IMG/VR virus record: IMGVR_UViG_3300020442_002206
Span: 1-30,952 of that record
Length of the DNA stretch: 30,952 bases
Source of the DNA: a virus
Direction: 5' to 3' (one strand)
Shown here: piece after piece, positions 12,409 through 20,844 of the stretch
Layout: each line of letters starts with the position of its first letter
Numbering within the stretch: position 1 is the stretch's first letter
Made by a program: the position numbers and the translations under genes
Notes under the pieces: model-generated
What the model was told of the DNA's origin: nothing
What the model saw: only the letters and a program-made list of their open reading frames with translations
The model's database searches: none

Positions 12409-12776
12409 AGCATGTACCGAAAGGCCAATAATGTAAAAAGCATATAGCAACTGAAGTGGGCTATTTGGTCAATCCCTTGTACCACCCAAAAACGTTTTGT
12501 TTCAGACTTAATTCCTTTTGCTCTTACGTATCTTGTTTTACAATAATCAATTACAAAGTGTAATACGTAGTCTAAAACACCTAGTGCAAGTGCATAGAAA
12601 GGATTAACATAAAAGACAAATACTAATGCAGTAAGAAAGGCATGATCAAAGGCGTGAATGTATCCTTTGCTCGTTTTGAGGTCTAATTTATCGCCTGAAG
12701 TTAGACGACTTTGTAAAATCAAGTCTGCTAATGCGTGTTTTAAGATTAACAGGTACAGTATCCATGCTGTTTCCAC
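12405..12776 (-). CDS. DUF3307-like membrane protein
   Basis: 123 residues starting at GTG 12776. Several hydrophobic helices with conserved polar residues: LKHALADLILQSRL near the N-terminus, IHAFDHAFLTALVFVF, LDYVLHFVIDYCKTR and GIDQIAHFSCYMLF. The H-A-x-x-D, H-x-x-x-H and D-x-x-x-H-x-x-x-D patterns match DUF3307, a small integral membrane family seen in phages and bacteria with no known function. The first 89 bases overlap the preceding gene in another frame, and the distal end overlaps the next gene by 4 bases. Confidence 0.75.
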   Translation of the reverse strand: METAWILYLLILKHALADLILQSRLTSGDKLDLKTSKGYIHAFDHAFLTALVFVFYVNPFYALALGVLDYVLHFVIDYCKTRYVRAKGIKSETKRFWVVQGIDQIAHFSCYMLFTLLAFRYML

Positions 12777-12903
12777 TTGGCATCACTTCCTTTCGTTCTT
12801 CAGGATACAAGTGAGGGTTCTTGGCTTTGAACGTTGCTATTCGACTCTTAATGTCCAAAACCTTCTCTTCACTAGATAACATTGCAAAAAGTTCTTCTTG
12901 CAT
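12688..12903 (-). CDS. Small protein, unknown function
   Basis: 71 residues from ATG 12903. The first 45 are a normal charged helix region (QEELFAMLSSEEKVLDIKSR ... NPHLYPEERKEVMPSG); the last 30 overlap the DUF3307-like gene in a different frame. The ATG lacks a ribosome-binding site but is preceded exactly 5 bases upstream by CATAAATA (12909-12916), suggesting leaderless late expression. Moderate confidence that it is real. Confidence 0.55.
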   Translation of the reverse strand: MQEELFAMLSSEEKVLDIKSRIATFKAKNPHLYPEERKEVMPSGNSMDTVPVNLKTRISRLDFTKSSNFRR

Positions 12904-12908
12904 GTTTG

Positions 12909-12916
12909 TATTTATG
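12909..12916 (-). promoter_or_regulatory. Late-like motif CATAAATA, 5 bases before ATG
   Basis: Minus strand CATAAATA, then CAAAC, then ATG 12903. Lies immediately after the cold-shock gene stop. Confidence 0.45.
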
Positions 12917-13141
12917 TTACTCAGTGTCTGGGGTGTGAACTATTAGGATATCTGTTGCAACAGGTTTGCCGTTGTGGTCAGTAATTGTGTATTCTACAAT
13001 CATACCTTCAACTATCTTTTTTATTCCTGCTTTACGGAATTCTGATACATGGACAAATAAATCTTTTTGTCCTTCTGCACGTGAAAGAAATCCATATCCT
13101 TTCACATGGTTGTACCATTTAAGTTTTCCTTGTTGTGCCAT
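12917..13141 (-). CDS. Cold-shock-domain protein (CspA family)
   Basis: 74 residues, a complete cold-shock domain: GKLKWYN at the start, RNP1-like KGYGFLSR, RNP2-like DLFVHVSEF and EGMIVEYTI. Binds single-stranded nucleic acid and can act as RNA chaperone or antiterminator. Standard bacterial length and no fusion. The start is ATG 13141 with a weak GAAGGG site. A phage copy may keep phage mRNAs unfolded or act in transcription antitermination (inference). Confidence 0.93.
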   Translation of the reverse strand: MAQQGKLKWYNHVKGYGFLSRAEGQKDLFVHVSEFRKAGIKKIVEGMIVEYTITDHNGKPVATDILIVHTPDTE

Positions 13142-13165
13142 AATTTTTTAGCCCTTCTATTGTAA

Positions 13166-13189
13166 AGGCGTGACATTGGCGCCACGCCT
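13166..13189 (-). terminator. Hairpin, possible terminator of the small histone-like gene
   Basis: Stem AGGCGTG (13183-13189 on the minus strand) / CACGCCT (13166-13172) with a 10-base loop, followed by only TTTAC on the minus strand. It lies 15 bases after the 59-residue protein gene. G+C-rich compared with the surroundings but the T-run is short. Confidence 0.45.
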
Positions 13190-13203
13190 CAACATAATAT
13201 TTA

Positions 13204-13383
13204 TTACATATTATTCTTTTTGTCTTGGATCTCAGCTCTGCGAGCTTTTGCCAATTTTCCGATATTTCCAAGAGCTTTCCTTGCTCTTGCGGCCGCGGCT
13301 TTTACACCTTTAGTATCGAATGATTCAGCCTCTGCCAAATATGCTTCATACTCAGCTTTAATTTGTTCGTGAATGTCTGACAT
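13204..13383 (-). CDS. Small Ala/Lys-rich histone-like protein
   Basis: 59 residues, read from ATG 13383 (AAGGAG 6 bases upstream) to TAA 13204-13206. Sequence: MSDIHEQIKAEYEAYLAEAE, then SFDTKGVKAAAARARKALGN and a basic helix ending in EIQDKKNNM. Acidic N-terminal helix and a basic Ala-rich helix with A-A-x-R-A-R-K-A-L, as in small histone-H1/Hc1-like proteins found in marine T4-like phages. Could coat DNA or be a virion protein; function not established. Missed by length filters at 60 residues. Confidence 0.78.
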   Translation of the reverse strand: MSDIHEQIKAEYEAYLAEAESFDTKGVKAAAARARKALGNIGKLAKARRAEIQDKKNNM

Positions 13384-13394
13384 TTTTATCTCCT

Positions 13395-13691
13395 TTAATT
13401 TGGAACTACTTTGAGTCCAGTTGTTGATTCTATATATTGCTTCGATGTTGTTTCGTTTGTCTTAGCAATGAACACAACGTTTCCTAGATTAATTAGCATC
13501 TCTGTGTCCATGCTCACTGTCAAAGCGAACGGAACCATTCCAATTCCTTTTTCAGTCATGGTCAAAACCAAAGGCTTTTTAATCTTTATAGAATCGTCTT
13601 TAACATCCGTGACTCTAGCTACTACTTCTTCGCCAGCCACAGTTTTGAAAGTGACGGTATCACCGACACTATATGGTTTTTCAATCAACAT
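13395..13691 (-). CDS. LSm-like small phage protein
   Basis: 98 residues. Beta-rich, with V-T-F-K-T-V-A-G-E-E-V-V-A-R-V at 14-28, a strand IKIKKPLVLTM at 35-45, and GIGMVPFALTVSM; the order (short helix, strand with G-E-E, K-P-L, then G-M-x-P-F) resembles LSm/Hfq-like folds and a protein family seen in marine T4-like phages. A ring-forming RNA-binding role is only inference. ATG 13691 overlaps the glutaredoxin stop by one base, so translation is coupled to the RNR operon. Confidence 0.6.
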   Translation of the reverse strand: MLIEKPYSVGDTVTFKTVAGEEVVARVTDVKDDSIKIKKPLVLTMTEKGIGMVPFALTVSMDTEMLINLGNVVFIAKTNETTSKQYIESTTGLKVVPN

Positions 13692-13966
13692 CAGCCTGTT
13701 GCACTCCCTGTACCATTGAACCCTGTATCTTCAATATATTTCAACAGTTGTTCATAACCACCAACATGATGTCCACCTATGAAGATCTGGGGAGCAGTTC
13801 TAGGAGCAGGCAATCCTTTGTCTTCAAAAAGTTGCATCAACTCGCTCGGCTGAATATCAGATCCGATAGTTTTTTCTGTGTATTCCAAGTTCATGCCTTT
13901 GAAAACATTCTTTGCTTTTACACAACTTGGGCACATTGGTTTGCTGTAAATTGTGATGTCCATCAT
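13691..13966 (-). CDS. nrdC: Glutaredoxin
   Basis: 91 residues, thioredoxin fold. Active site CPSC at 12-15, the cis-Pro motif T57-A-P-Q-I-F and GG at 69-70 for glutathione binding. Expected to reduce the C-terminal cysteines of NrdA after each turnover, cytosolic. ATG 13966 overlaps the nrdB stop as ATGA, so the two are translationally coupled. CPSC instead of the usual CPYC is common in phage glutaredoxins. The symbol nrdC follows T4 usage for the RNR-linked redoxin. Confidence 0.92.
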   Translation of the reverse strand: MMDITIYSKPMCPSCVKAKNVFKGMNLEYTEKTIGSDIQPSELMQLFEDKGLPAPRTAPQIFIGGHHVGGYEQLLKYIEDTGFNGTGSATG

Positions 13967-15066
13967 AATGTAAATCCTTTCAGTACATCTTCGTCTACGT
14001 CTTGTTTAATGCCCCCGATAATATAGCTTTCAACTTCTGTTTCTTGTGGTGCCACTTGTAAACCTGAACTTGATAGCCAATGTTGTGTCCAAGGTAACGG
14101 ATTATTATTAAGTGGACGATCGTAAATTGGCTTGTAACCAAGAGCTTTAAGCCTCTTGTTTGCAATGAACTCTACATAATGATGTAACAGTTCTTCATTC
14201 AATCCAATGATCGCTCCGTCCTTGAATAGATAGTTGGCCCATGCTTTTTCTTCGTCAACGCATGTACGCCACATATCATACACTTCTTCTTCACAACTCG
14301 CCGCAACCTTTTTCATTTCAGGATCGTCTAAACCTTTTAGCCAATTCTTAATTACATGGGTGGACAAGTTTAAATGTGTTGCTTCGTCTCTCGCAATTAG
14401 CGAAATAATCTTTGCAGAACCTTCCATCACTTTTGATTCTGCAAATGCAAATGTGCAGGCAAAAGATACATAAAAACGTAAACCTTCTAAGATGTTTACA
14501 TTCATCATAGCAAGGAACATTTTCTTTTTTACGTCTTTGATGTTGCCAGTCTTTCTTTGGAACCAATCGTCAGCGGCCAAAGTAAATGCATCATAGTTTT
14601 TTGTAACGGCTGTTGCACGTTTTAAAATTTCTTTATCATCAAGAATAGTATCAAACACTTCACTTGGATCTGGATACACGTTTTTCATAATGTGTGTATA
14701 AGAACGTGAGTGAATAGTTTCAAAGAAGTCCCAAGTTACAATACAACCTTCTAGTTCAGGAATGCTAACATATGGCAAGAATGCTAAACTAGGTCCTCTA
14801 CCCTGTACACTATCTAAAAGTGTTTGGTATTTTAAATTACTTGTGAAAATATGCTTCTGTTCTGGACGGAACTGTTGGTAGTCTGCTCTATCCTTCTGTA
14901 AGCTAACTTCTTCAGGTCTCCAAAAATATCCAAGCATAGTTTGATTAAGTTTATCAAACTCTGGAAACTTAAATTGATCATATCTTTGTGTGTTTTGATC
15001 TGGACCAAAGAACATGTGAGCTTTGGTAAAATCTACTTTGTCTTGATTAAAAACTGTTTTTGCCAT
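13963..15066 (-). CDS. nrdB: Ribonucleoside-diphosphate reductase class Ia, beta subunit
   Basis: 367 residues, the diiron/tyrosyl-radical subunit that starts the radical chain for dNTP synthesis. Metal ligands align almost position by position with E. coli NrdB: Asp85, Glu116, His119, Glu194, Glu228 and His231; radical Tyr123 lies in ETIHSRSYTH. Partner of NrdA (15119-17431). A host-type promoter sits in the nrdA-nrdB gap (15087-15115), so nrdB and glutaredoxin can be expressed apart from nrdA. Short AAGGA site next to ATG 15066. No signs of damage. Confidence 0.97.
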   Translation of the reverse strand: MAKTVFNQDKVDFTKAHMFFGPDQNTQRYDQFKFPEFDKLNQTMLGYFWRPEEVSLQKDRADYQQFRPEQKHIFTSNLKYQTLLDSVQGRGPSLAFLPYVSIPELEGCIVTWDFFETIHSRSYTHIMKNVYPDPSEVFDTILDDKEILKRATAVTKNYDAFTLAADDWFQRKTGNIKDVKKKMFLAMMNVNILEGLRFYVSFACTFAFAESKVMEGSAKIISLIARDEATHLNLSTHVIKNWLKGLDDPEMKKVAASCEEEVYDMWRTCVDEEKAWANYLFKDGAIIGLNEELLHHYVEFIANKRLKALGYKPIYDRPLNNNPLPWTQHWLSSSGLQVAPQETEVESYIIGGIKQDVDEDVLKGFTL

Positions 15067-15086
15067 CTTCCTTCTCTCTTTTTTCT

Positions 15087-15115
15087 AGTGTAACATAGTT
15101 ATCAAATTTTGTCAA
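15087..15115 (-). promoter_or_regulatory. Host-type promoter for nrdB-grx
   Basis: Minus strand: -35 TTGACA (15110-15115), 17-base spacer, -10 TACACT (15087-15092), between the nrdA stop and the nrdB start. Confidence 0.6.
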
Positions 15116-15118
15116 CGA

Positions 15119-17431
15119 TTAAATTGCACAAGCCTCGCAATGTTCTTCGTATTCTTCATCTGAACCTGTAAATTCTTCCCTTGGTATGGGTTCCTTTTTT
15201 GTTTCTTCTTCAATGTCTCCATCACTCTTGTAATCGTAAGTGTTTTGATAATATGAAGTTTTCCATCCATACTTATACGTATTCAACAAATCTTTAAGCA
15301 TAATGCTCATAGGCACTTCGTTGTTTTCGTAATGTGTTGGGTTATAACTCCAATTACCGCTAATAGCCTGATCAAAAAACTTCTGCATCACTGCTACTAT
15401 ATTAATGTAACCATCATTGCCAGGCATGTCCCAAAGCAATGTATAGTAATTTTTTAATGTTTGGTACTGTGGAACAACTTGCTTCAGAGGACCTTTTTTA
15501 CTTTTCTTTACAGATAAGTATCCTCTTGGTGGTTCAATACCATTCGTTGCGTTACTGACTACCGAAGAACTTTCACTTGGCATCTGTGCAGACAATGTTG
15601 AGTGTCGTAAGCCATGTGTAACAATTTCATCTCTAAGCCAATCCCAGTCGTACTGTAATTTAATATCACAAACTTCGTCAAGTTCTTTTTTGTATGTATC
15701 AATTGGCAGAATTCCATCTGAATATTTTGTTTTATCAAAACCATCACACTTGCCTTTTTCTTTAGCAAGGTTTAATGATGCTTTTAATAAGTTATATTGG
15801 AATGCTTCTGTAAGTCTATGCACCAGTGTCAATGCTTTCTTGTCACCATACATCACTTGATTCTTTGCAAGATAGTGTGCAAGACCAATATAACCTACAC
15901 CTAAACTTCTTCTTGCTTTTGTGCTTATCTCTGCCGCTCTTACAGGATATTTTTGATAATCGATAATCTCATCTAAAGCTCTTACAGCCAAATCACATAA
16001 CTCTTCTAGATCATCTAGTTCCTTAATTACACCTACGTTAATTGCACTTAGAATACACAATGCTATTTCACCTTGTTCATCATCAATGTGTTGTAAAGGT
16101 TTCGTTGGCAATGTAATTTCCTGGCATAGGTTACTCATGTAGACTGTATCTTTGAATGAACTATGTGTGTTTGCATGATCAACGTTCATGATATAGATAC
16201 GTCCTGTTTCTGCACGTTCCTTAACCAGGGCAGAAAATAATTCCATTGCTGGTAAAGTCTTCTTCTTAATTTTTGTATCCTTTTCGTATTTCTCATACAG
16301 TTTCTTAAATTCTTCTGCATCTCCAAAGTATGCTTCGTAAAGACCTGGTACGTCATGAGGTGAAAAAAGGCTGATACTGCCTTGTGTCAAGAGTCTCTCA
16401 TACATCGTTTTGTTAAGCTGGATTGAATAATCTAGTTTACGCACTCTATTATCCTCTGTGCCTTTATTGTTCTTTAAAACAAGAATGTCTTCAATCTCCT
16501 GATGCCAAAACGGAAAATGAACTGTTGCACTTCCGCCACGTACACCATTTTGTGTACAACATCTTACAGTTGCTTCGAACTTTTTAAGGAACGGAACCAC
16601 GCCTGTGTGTGCTACTTCTCCTCCCCTGATTTTTGAGTTGACTCCTCTGATACGTCCTGAGTTGATGCCGATGCCCGCCCTTTGTGCAGTATAACGCCCA
16701 ATAGACATATCGGAAGCAAAGATACTGTCAAGAGTGTCGTCGCTATCAACGAGAACGCAAGAGGCGAATTGCCTGATAGGCGTCCTGACCCCCGCCATGA
16801 CTGGGGTTGGTATGTTAATTTTGAATAACGATGTCGCATCGTAATATCTCCTTACATAATAGAGTCTATCCTCTTTGGGATAGTTTGCAAAAAGAGTTGC
16901 CGCGATCATCATGTACATGTGTTGAGGAGATTCAAAAAGTTCTCCGTTACTTCTATCTTGACAAAGGTATTTGTCAACTACCTGCCTTAGCCCAGCATAG
17001 GTAAAGTTCTCATCACGTTTGTGATGTATGTATCCATCTAATTTTGCAAATTCTTCTTTTGTATATAAATCAAGAATGGCAGAATCATACACTCCGCGAT
17101 CTACATTCTTCTTGATCATATCTATTAGGCTTGTTTTTTCAAAGCCTCCGTATACTTCTTTGTACACTCCGTACAATAATAGTCTTGCCGCAACATATTG
17201 ATAGTTAGGGCATTCCAAAGTTATTAAATCGTTCGCTGAACGAATCAAAAGATCTTGTATTTCTTTTGTTGTCATTCCGTCGCTAAATTGAATCCCAGCG
17301 TTCATTTGTACTAAACTACTGCTAACGCCTGCCAACCCTTCACATGCGAAGTTAACTACTTTGTGTATTTTTTGGATATCTAGGCCTTCAACTTGGCCCG
17401 TTCTTTTTTTGATGCTGAGATCTGTCTTCAT
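15119..17431 (-). CDS. nrdA: Ribonucleoside-diphosphate reductase class Ia, alpha subunit
   Basis: 770 residues from ATG 17431; this start aligns with the E. coli N-terminus (MKTDLSIKKRTGQVEGLDIQ vs MNQNLLVTKRDGSTERINLD) and has AGGGA 7 bases upstream, whereas a longer ATG at 17449 has no site. N-terminal ATP-cone (KIHKVVNFACEGL) for allosteric control, Cys225 in FASCVLVDSDD, the NLCQEITLP segment with the thiyl-radical cysteine, and a C-terminal C-x-x-C (CEACAI) for redoxin reduction. Reduces NDPs to dNDPs with NrdB. An ACTAAATA motif lies 26 bases upstream, but no clear host-type promoter was seen. Intact. Confidence 0.97.
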   Translation of the reverse strand: MKTDLSIKKRTGQVEGLDIQKIHKVVNFACEGLAGVSSSLVQMNAGIQFSDGMTTKEIQDLLIRSANDLITLECPNYQYVAARLLLYGVYKEVYGGFEKTSLIDMIKKNVDRGVYDSAILDLYTKEEFAKLDGYIHHKRDENFTYAGLRQVVDKYLCQDRSNGELFESPQHMYMMIAATLFANYPKEDRLYYVRRYYDATSLFKINIPTPVMAGVRTPIRQFASCVLVDSDDTLDSIFASDMSIGRYTAQRAGIGINSGRIRGVNSKIRGGEVAHTGVVPFLKKFEATVRCCTQNGVRGGSATVHFPFWHQEIEDILVLKNNKGTEDNRVRKLDYSIQLNKTMYERLLTQGSISLFSPHDVPGLYEAYFGDAEEFKKLYEKYEKDTKIKKKTLPAMELFSALVKERAETGRIYIMNVDHANTHSSFKDTVYMSNLCQEITLPTKPLQHIDDEQGEIALCILSAINVGVIKELDDLEELCDLAVRALDEIIDYQKYPVRAAEISTKARRSLGVGYIGLAHYLAKNQVMYGDKKALTLVHRLTEAFQYNLLKASLNLAKEKGKCDGFDKTKYSDGILPIDTYKKELDEVCDIKLQYDWDWLRDEIVTHGLRHSTLSAQMPSESSSVVSNATNGIEPPRGYLSVKKSKKGPLKQVVPQYQTLKNYYTLLWDMPGNDGYINIVAVMQKFFDQAISGNWSYNPTHYENNEVPMSIMLKDLLNTYKYGWKTSYYQNTYDYKSDGDIEEETKKEPIPREEFTGSDEEYEEHCEACAI

Positions 17432-17459
17432 ACTTCTTTCCCTTTTCATTAAAAAATAT

Positions 17460-17885
17460 TTAGTGTAATGGTGGCATCATGTAAATCTTTTGTGATATAA
17501 CGTGTTCGGGAAGTTCTTCTACTGTTATAGCTTCTTTGTTATACCCTAGGATTATGCCATTGTCAATGTACACTAGATAATATATTATGTCTTTCTTTAC
17601 GTCCTTACTGATATGTATCTCAATATTACTATTGCAAAACCTATCGGTTAACTGTAAAGTATATGCAGTAAGTTGTGCAATTTCATACTCAGAAAATTCA
17701 TCTTGCTCTATTAAGTGCCAAGGTTGTGTCTGTGTGTTTGGATCCCAAGCATTTACTTTGCGAGCTGATACATGTAACTTGCTTGTAAATTGGGTCAAAG
17801 CATCGAAAGGCCTTGGATGATCTTCTAACTTTTCACGTAAAGATTTCCAGACTTTTACTTTATCTTCAAATTTTAATTCAAACAT
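17460..17885 (-). CDS. Conserved phage protein, unknown function
   Basis: 141 residues, soluble, helical N-terminus (FELKFEDKVKVWKSLREKLE) and a beta-rich C-terminal half ending IISQKIYMMPP-like (EHVISQKIYMMPP). Sits between the tail fibre and nrdA, with its ATG overlapping the tail-fibre stop (TTAATG). It resembles hypothetical proteins next to nrdA in marine T4-like phages, but I cannot name a family. Confidence 0.68.
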   Translation of the reverse strand: MFELKFEDKVKVWKSLREKLEDHPRPFDALTQFTSKLHVSARKVNAWDPNTQTQPWHLIEQDEFSEYEIAQLTAYTLQLTDRFCNSNIEIHISKDVKKDIIYYLVYIDNGIILGYNKEAITVEELPEHVISQKIYMMPPLH

Positions 17886-19504
17886 TAACCAAGAACTTTA
17901 ATTTTGTAGTTGAATCTTCCTGTATCATTCACTGTAGAGTTTAACATAGAAACTACTATTGTGTCAACCCCTATTTGTCCATTTGTGTTTACCATTGCGG
18001 CAGTAAATGACAAAGCCGTTTCATAGTTTGTGTCACCTTGATATTCGTGCTCGTCAATAAAATTTAACGTATTGGTTGTAGCATCAAGTTGGAAAGTCAT
18101 CTTTCCGCTTCTTTGTGCGTTTACAAGGTTACTATTATAAAAGTATTCAACTTCATAAGTTCTTGAATAATCACCTGGTAGTCTGAAAAAGTATGTAGGT
18201 GATGATGCTTGCGCCACTTCTAAGGACATGTGTCCACCTAGTGATGCATTTACGCTTCCTTTGATTTCTGAAACGTAAGGATAAGCTGTAATGTATGCCT
18301 GATTGTATGAAAGGTCTGCTGTTCTACTAAACGTATCTTCTACTGAACTATTGCCTGGCGCAGTAAAATCCAATACACTGTATTGTGCGTTCCCTTCGTT
18401 GCCTCCTACATTACCTACACTTTGGTAATTGTTGTGTGAACTAAAGTTGTTTGTACCGTTTGTTATTATGATGCCTTCTCTGTCTATATCTGAAAATTCA
18501 GATTGGCTTATCTTGTTTTTACTTGGACCTGTAATTTGTCCTTGTGAACCTAACACAGTTGCAGTTCCAAATCTAATACCATAACCCAAATTACTTAGGT
18601 AACAACAATGGAAATGATTATTGTAAGCATCGTCATCACTAACAATACCAACACTTAATCCCTCTATCATTACGTGATCAAATTTATTCTTTTGTGTTCC
18701 TACAATAGAACTTAAACAACCTAATCTGATTGCGGCATTGTCATTATTGATTGCCGTTCCTGTTGTCCAAGGTCCTGAAATTTTTATTTCTCTAAAGTGG
18801 CTGTTCTTACAACTTTGTAAAATCATAGCTGGTAAAGTTGTCGACGAAGTTGCAATAGTAAATCCTTGCATGTCAATGTTCTGTGCTTGGTTAAGTGTTG
18901 TGCTTGCACTATCGTCTGCATAAGAACCTGGAGTACTATCGCTGTTTACAGTTTGAAATGCTGTCACGTTGCTCGTTACATTGAACTTGGTTTTGTTCAT
19001 TCCGTCGCCTACGATAGAAGCAAATGGCGGTACATAAATTGTAGATGTAATTGCATAAACTCCAGCAGGAAAATATAATTTAACTCTGCTTTGCTCAGTA
19101 CCCTTTGTTGATGAATTTATATATAATTGATCCAAGGCACGTTGAATTGCTACTGTTTGATCTGTGCCGTCACCCTCTGCTCCAAAGGATCTAATGTTTA
19201 CTATTTCGTCTAATCTTTGTTGTAATGTTCTTTTGATAGGAGAGGTTGCACTTCCGCCAGTTTGTACGATAGTTCCACCTAAATAAGTGTAAGAATTTGC
19301 TAACGTAAACAAATCATCATGTTCTGTGATTAGTTTTGTATTACCTACTGCTGGTGCTCCTTCTGCTACAGATCCATTACCTATGTAAAGTTCTCTTGAA
19401 TCTACAGCCCAACCAAACTCACCGCCAGCTAATTGTGGGACTCCAGAACCTTGATTCTTTTGCCCTCTTCTAACTTGTATTCTGGATATCTGTACGACTG
19501 CCAC
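17885..19504 (-). CDS. Tail fibre/spike with pectate-lyase-type beta helix
   Basis: 539 residues. Residues 1-65 (VAVVQISRIQVRRGQKNQGS-type start, then PQLAGGEFGWAVDSRELYIG) match the N-terminal module of marine T4-like fibres and major-tropism-determinant-like proteins. From about 101 (IVNIRSFGAEGDGTDQTVAI) a pectate-lyase_3/phage-endo-N-type parallel beta helix begins, with repeated N-rich turns to about 430, then a beta-sandwich tip. Role: receptor binding and possibly glycan cleavage on the host surface. Start is GTG 19504 with AAGGAG 7 bases upstream and a CATAAATA late motif (19528-19535) further up. Confidence 0.88.
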   Translation of the reverse strand: MAVVQISRIQVRRGQKNQGSGVPQLAGGEFGWAVDSRELYIGNGSVAEGAPAVGNTKLITEHDDLFTLANSYTYLGGTIVQTGGSATSPIKRTLQQRLDEIVNIRSFGAEGDGTDQTVAIQRALDQLYINSSTKGTEQSRVKLYFPAGVYAITSTIYVPPFASIVGDGMNKTKFNVTSNVTAFQTVNSDSTPGSYADDSASTTLNQAQNIDMQGFTIATSSTTLPAMILQSCKNSHFREIKISGPWTTGTAINNDNAAIRLGCLSSIVGTQKNKFDHVMIEGLSVGIVSDDDAYNNHFHCCYLSNLGYGIRFGTATVLGSQGQITGPSKNKISQSEFSDIDREGIIITNGTNNFSSHNNYQSVGNVGGNEGNAQYSVLDFTAPGNSSVEDTFSRTADLSYNQAYITAYPYVSEIKGSVNASLGGHMSLEVAQASSPTYFFRLPGDYSRTYEVEYFYNSNLVNAQRSGKMTFQLDATTNTLNFIDEHEYQGDTNYETALSFTAAMVNTNGQIGVDTIVVSMLNSTVNDTGRFNYKIKVLG

Positions 19505-19527
19505 TGCTAAACTCCTTAATTATATTA

Positions 19528-19535
19528 TATTTATG
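19528..19535 (-). promoter_or_regulatory. Late promoter-like CATAAATA for the tail fibre
   Basis: Minus strand CATAAATA overlapping the exonuclease stop, 23 bases before the GTG start of the tail fibre. Confidence 0.65.
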
Positions 19536-20217
19536 CGAACTTGTCGTAATACTCGTACACTCTATCCCACCATTTTGATTCCCATTGTGCGAATTCATCT
19601 GGCCATAAGTCAAACTGCTGATATTCTAAGTCTCTTGAACACATGAATACATGGCCTTCTTTTATATCAGTTCCGTATAGCTCGTTATGTGCTAATGCAT
19701 AGGCTGTCAACTGCAAAAAATAGTCCTCAACCCATTCTTTTTTCTTAGGTTTATTTGTTTGTTTGAAGTCCATTATTGCAGGCCTGTCATCATATGTGCC
19801 TACAAGGTCAGTGGTTCCTGCATATATCTTAGGATGATATAACTGCACTTCACTTCCCCAAATTTCAGTGACATGACTATCTAGCACATTTTCTCTTATT
19901 TGTGAAGCCATTTTGTGTGCCTGTTGAGCATACGGATTGCTTCCAGGAGAAGGCCAATTAGGCCAGTCACCTATGTAATCTTCTAGATACTTGTGCATAC
20001 GTGTACCAACACCAGCGGCTTCTGTTGTAATTTCTTTTGCTTTTGTTTCACCAACTCTTTTCCGCCAAGCAATAAGATGTGTTTTATCTTTTGTAGCATC
20101 AAGAATGGTCGTTACACTTGCTACAGCATTTCCGTCAGGGCAAGCATATAAGCGTCTACCATCTACACTCTTTTTGTTAATTTCTTTATAGTCATATTTG
20201 TTTGTGATTAATGTCAT
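19531..20217 (-). CDS. PD-(D/E)XK exonuclease (RecB/Cas4-type)
   Basis: 228 residues. Motifs of the RecB-like nuclease fold in order: GTRMHKYLE (71-79, His75), GSEV near 121-124, YAGTTDLVG (132-140, Asp137), IMDFKQTNK (148-156, Asp150 and Lys152) and QLTAYA (169-174). These residues form the two-metal DNA cleavage site. Likely acts in DNA recombination or processing during phage replication; related marine-phage exonucleases are common. Second of a small unit with the downstream 2OG oxygenase. ATG 20217 has AGGAT nearby. Confidence 0.9.
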   Translation of the reverse strand: MTLITNKYDYKEINKKSVDGRRLYACPDGNAVASVTTILDATKDKTHLIAWRKRVGETKAKEITTEAAGVGTRMHKYLEDYIGDWPNWPSPGSNPYAQQAHKMASQIRENVLDSHVTEIWGSEVQLYHPKIYAGTTDLVGTYDDRPAIMDFKQTNKPKKKEWVEDYFLQLTAYALAHNELYGTDIKEGHVFMCSRDLEYQQFDLWPDEFAQWESKWWDRVYEYYDKFA

Positions 20218-20228
20218 TTAAAATCCTG

Positions 20229-20828
20229 TTAGTCTATATCAAAATCCCATACTAAACATCTTCTAAGATCTTCTGTGGGATATGTACCATGCCAAACTCT
20301 ATCGTCCATTACAACAACCTTACCTGGTGTAGGATGAAACTTGTGGTCATATGTATATCCGTTTGGGTCTTGCATGATTGTATACAAACATCCATTGAAT
20401 GGATTGTCTCTAGTAGGTTCTAGTGTATCAAAGAACATAACACTAGAAGCAAACCTTCTGTTTGATTGTTTATATTTTTCTGTAGAATGGAAATGTCCAG
20501 CTTGCCAACCGCCAGGAAAATAATTTATTGTCCAGGCTTTGTGCTCCTGCTCGTTCTTTCTATCATGTATTTGTGTTATTGGAACTTGTATTTGAGAAAA
20601 TATATCTAAGAACCATTCCTTGTAATAGCCTCTTTCTTTTTCCCATTCTTCATCTTTGATTGGTCTTTGTAAACCTTGAACTGTACACGAACCTTTGGAT
20701 ATATCTTCATTACGGAAATCAAAAAATTTCTCCATATCCTTATAAAATGGATACTCAGCACAGACGATCCAATGTTGATTTGGTACCGCATAGAACTCAA
20801 TATTATTTGTTTTTCTTAAAAGACTCAT
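20229..20828 (-). CDS. 2OG-Fe(II) oxygenase-like protein
   Basis: 199 residues. Double-stranded beta-helix features: WTINYFPGGWQAGHFHSTE around 99-117 with metal-binding His112/His114, then PGKVVVMDDRVWHGTYPTED at 168-187 with the distal His180, and R189/R190 that may bind 2-oxoglutarate. It differs from the oxygenase at 1522-2103 and looks closer to prolyl-hydroxylase-type phage proteins. Substrate unknown. ATG 20828 with GGAG 5 bases upstream and a host-type promoter just beyond (20845-20873). Confidence 0.8.
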   Translation of the reverse strand: MSLLRKTNNIEFYAVPNQHWIVCAEYPFYKDMEKFFDFRNEDISKGSCTVQGLQRPIKDEEWEKERGYYKEWFLDIFSQIQVPITQIHDRKNEQEHKAWTINYFPGGWQAGHFHSTEKYKQSNRRFASSVMFFDTLEPTRDNPFNGCLYTIMQDPNGYTYDHKFHPTPGKVVVMDDRVWHGTYPTEDLRRCLVWDFDID

Positions 20829-20844
20829 ACTAACTCCAGCTGTT

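Noticed and set aside
17432-17449. Six-residue longer nrdA start
   Set aside because: No ribosome-binding site, and the shorter start aligns with other NrdA proteins.
17457-17464. ACTAAATA upstream of nrdA as a late promoter
   Set aside because: Spacing is acceptable but nrdA is expected to be early or middle; recorded under the gene, not called as a promoter.
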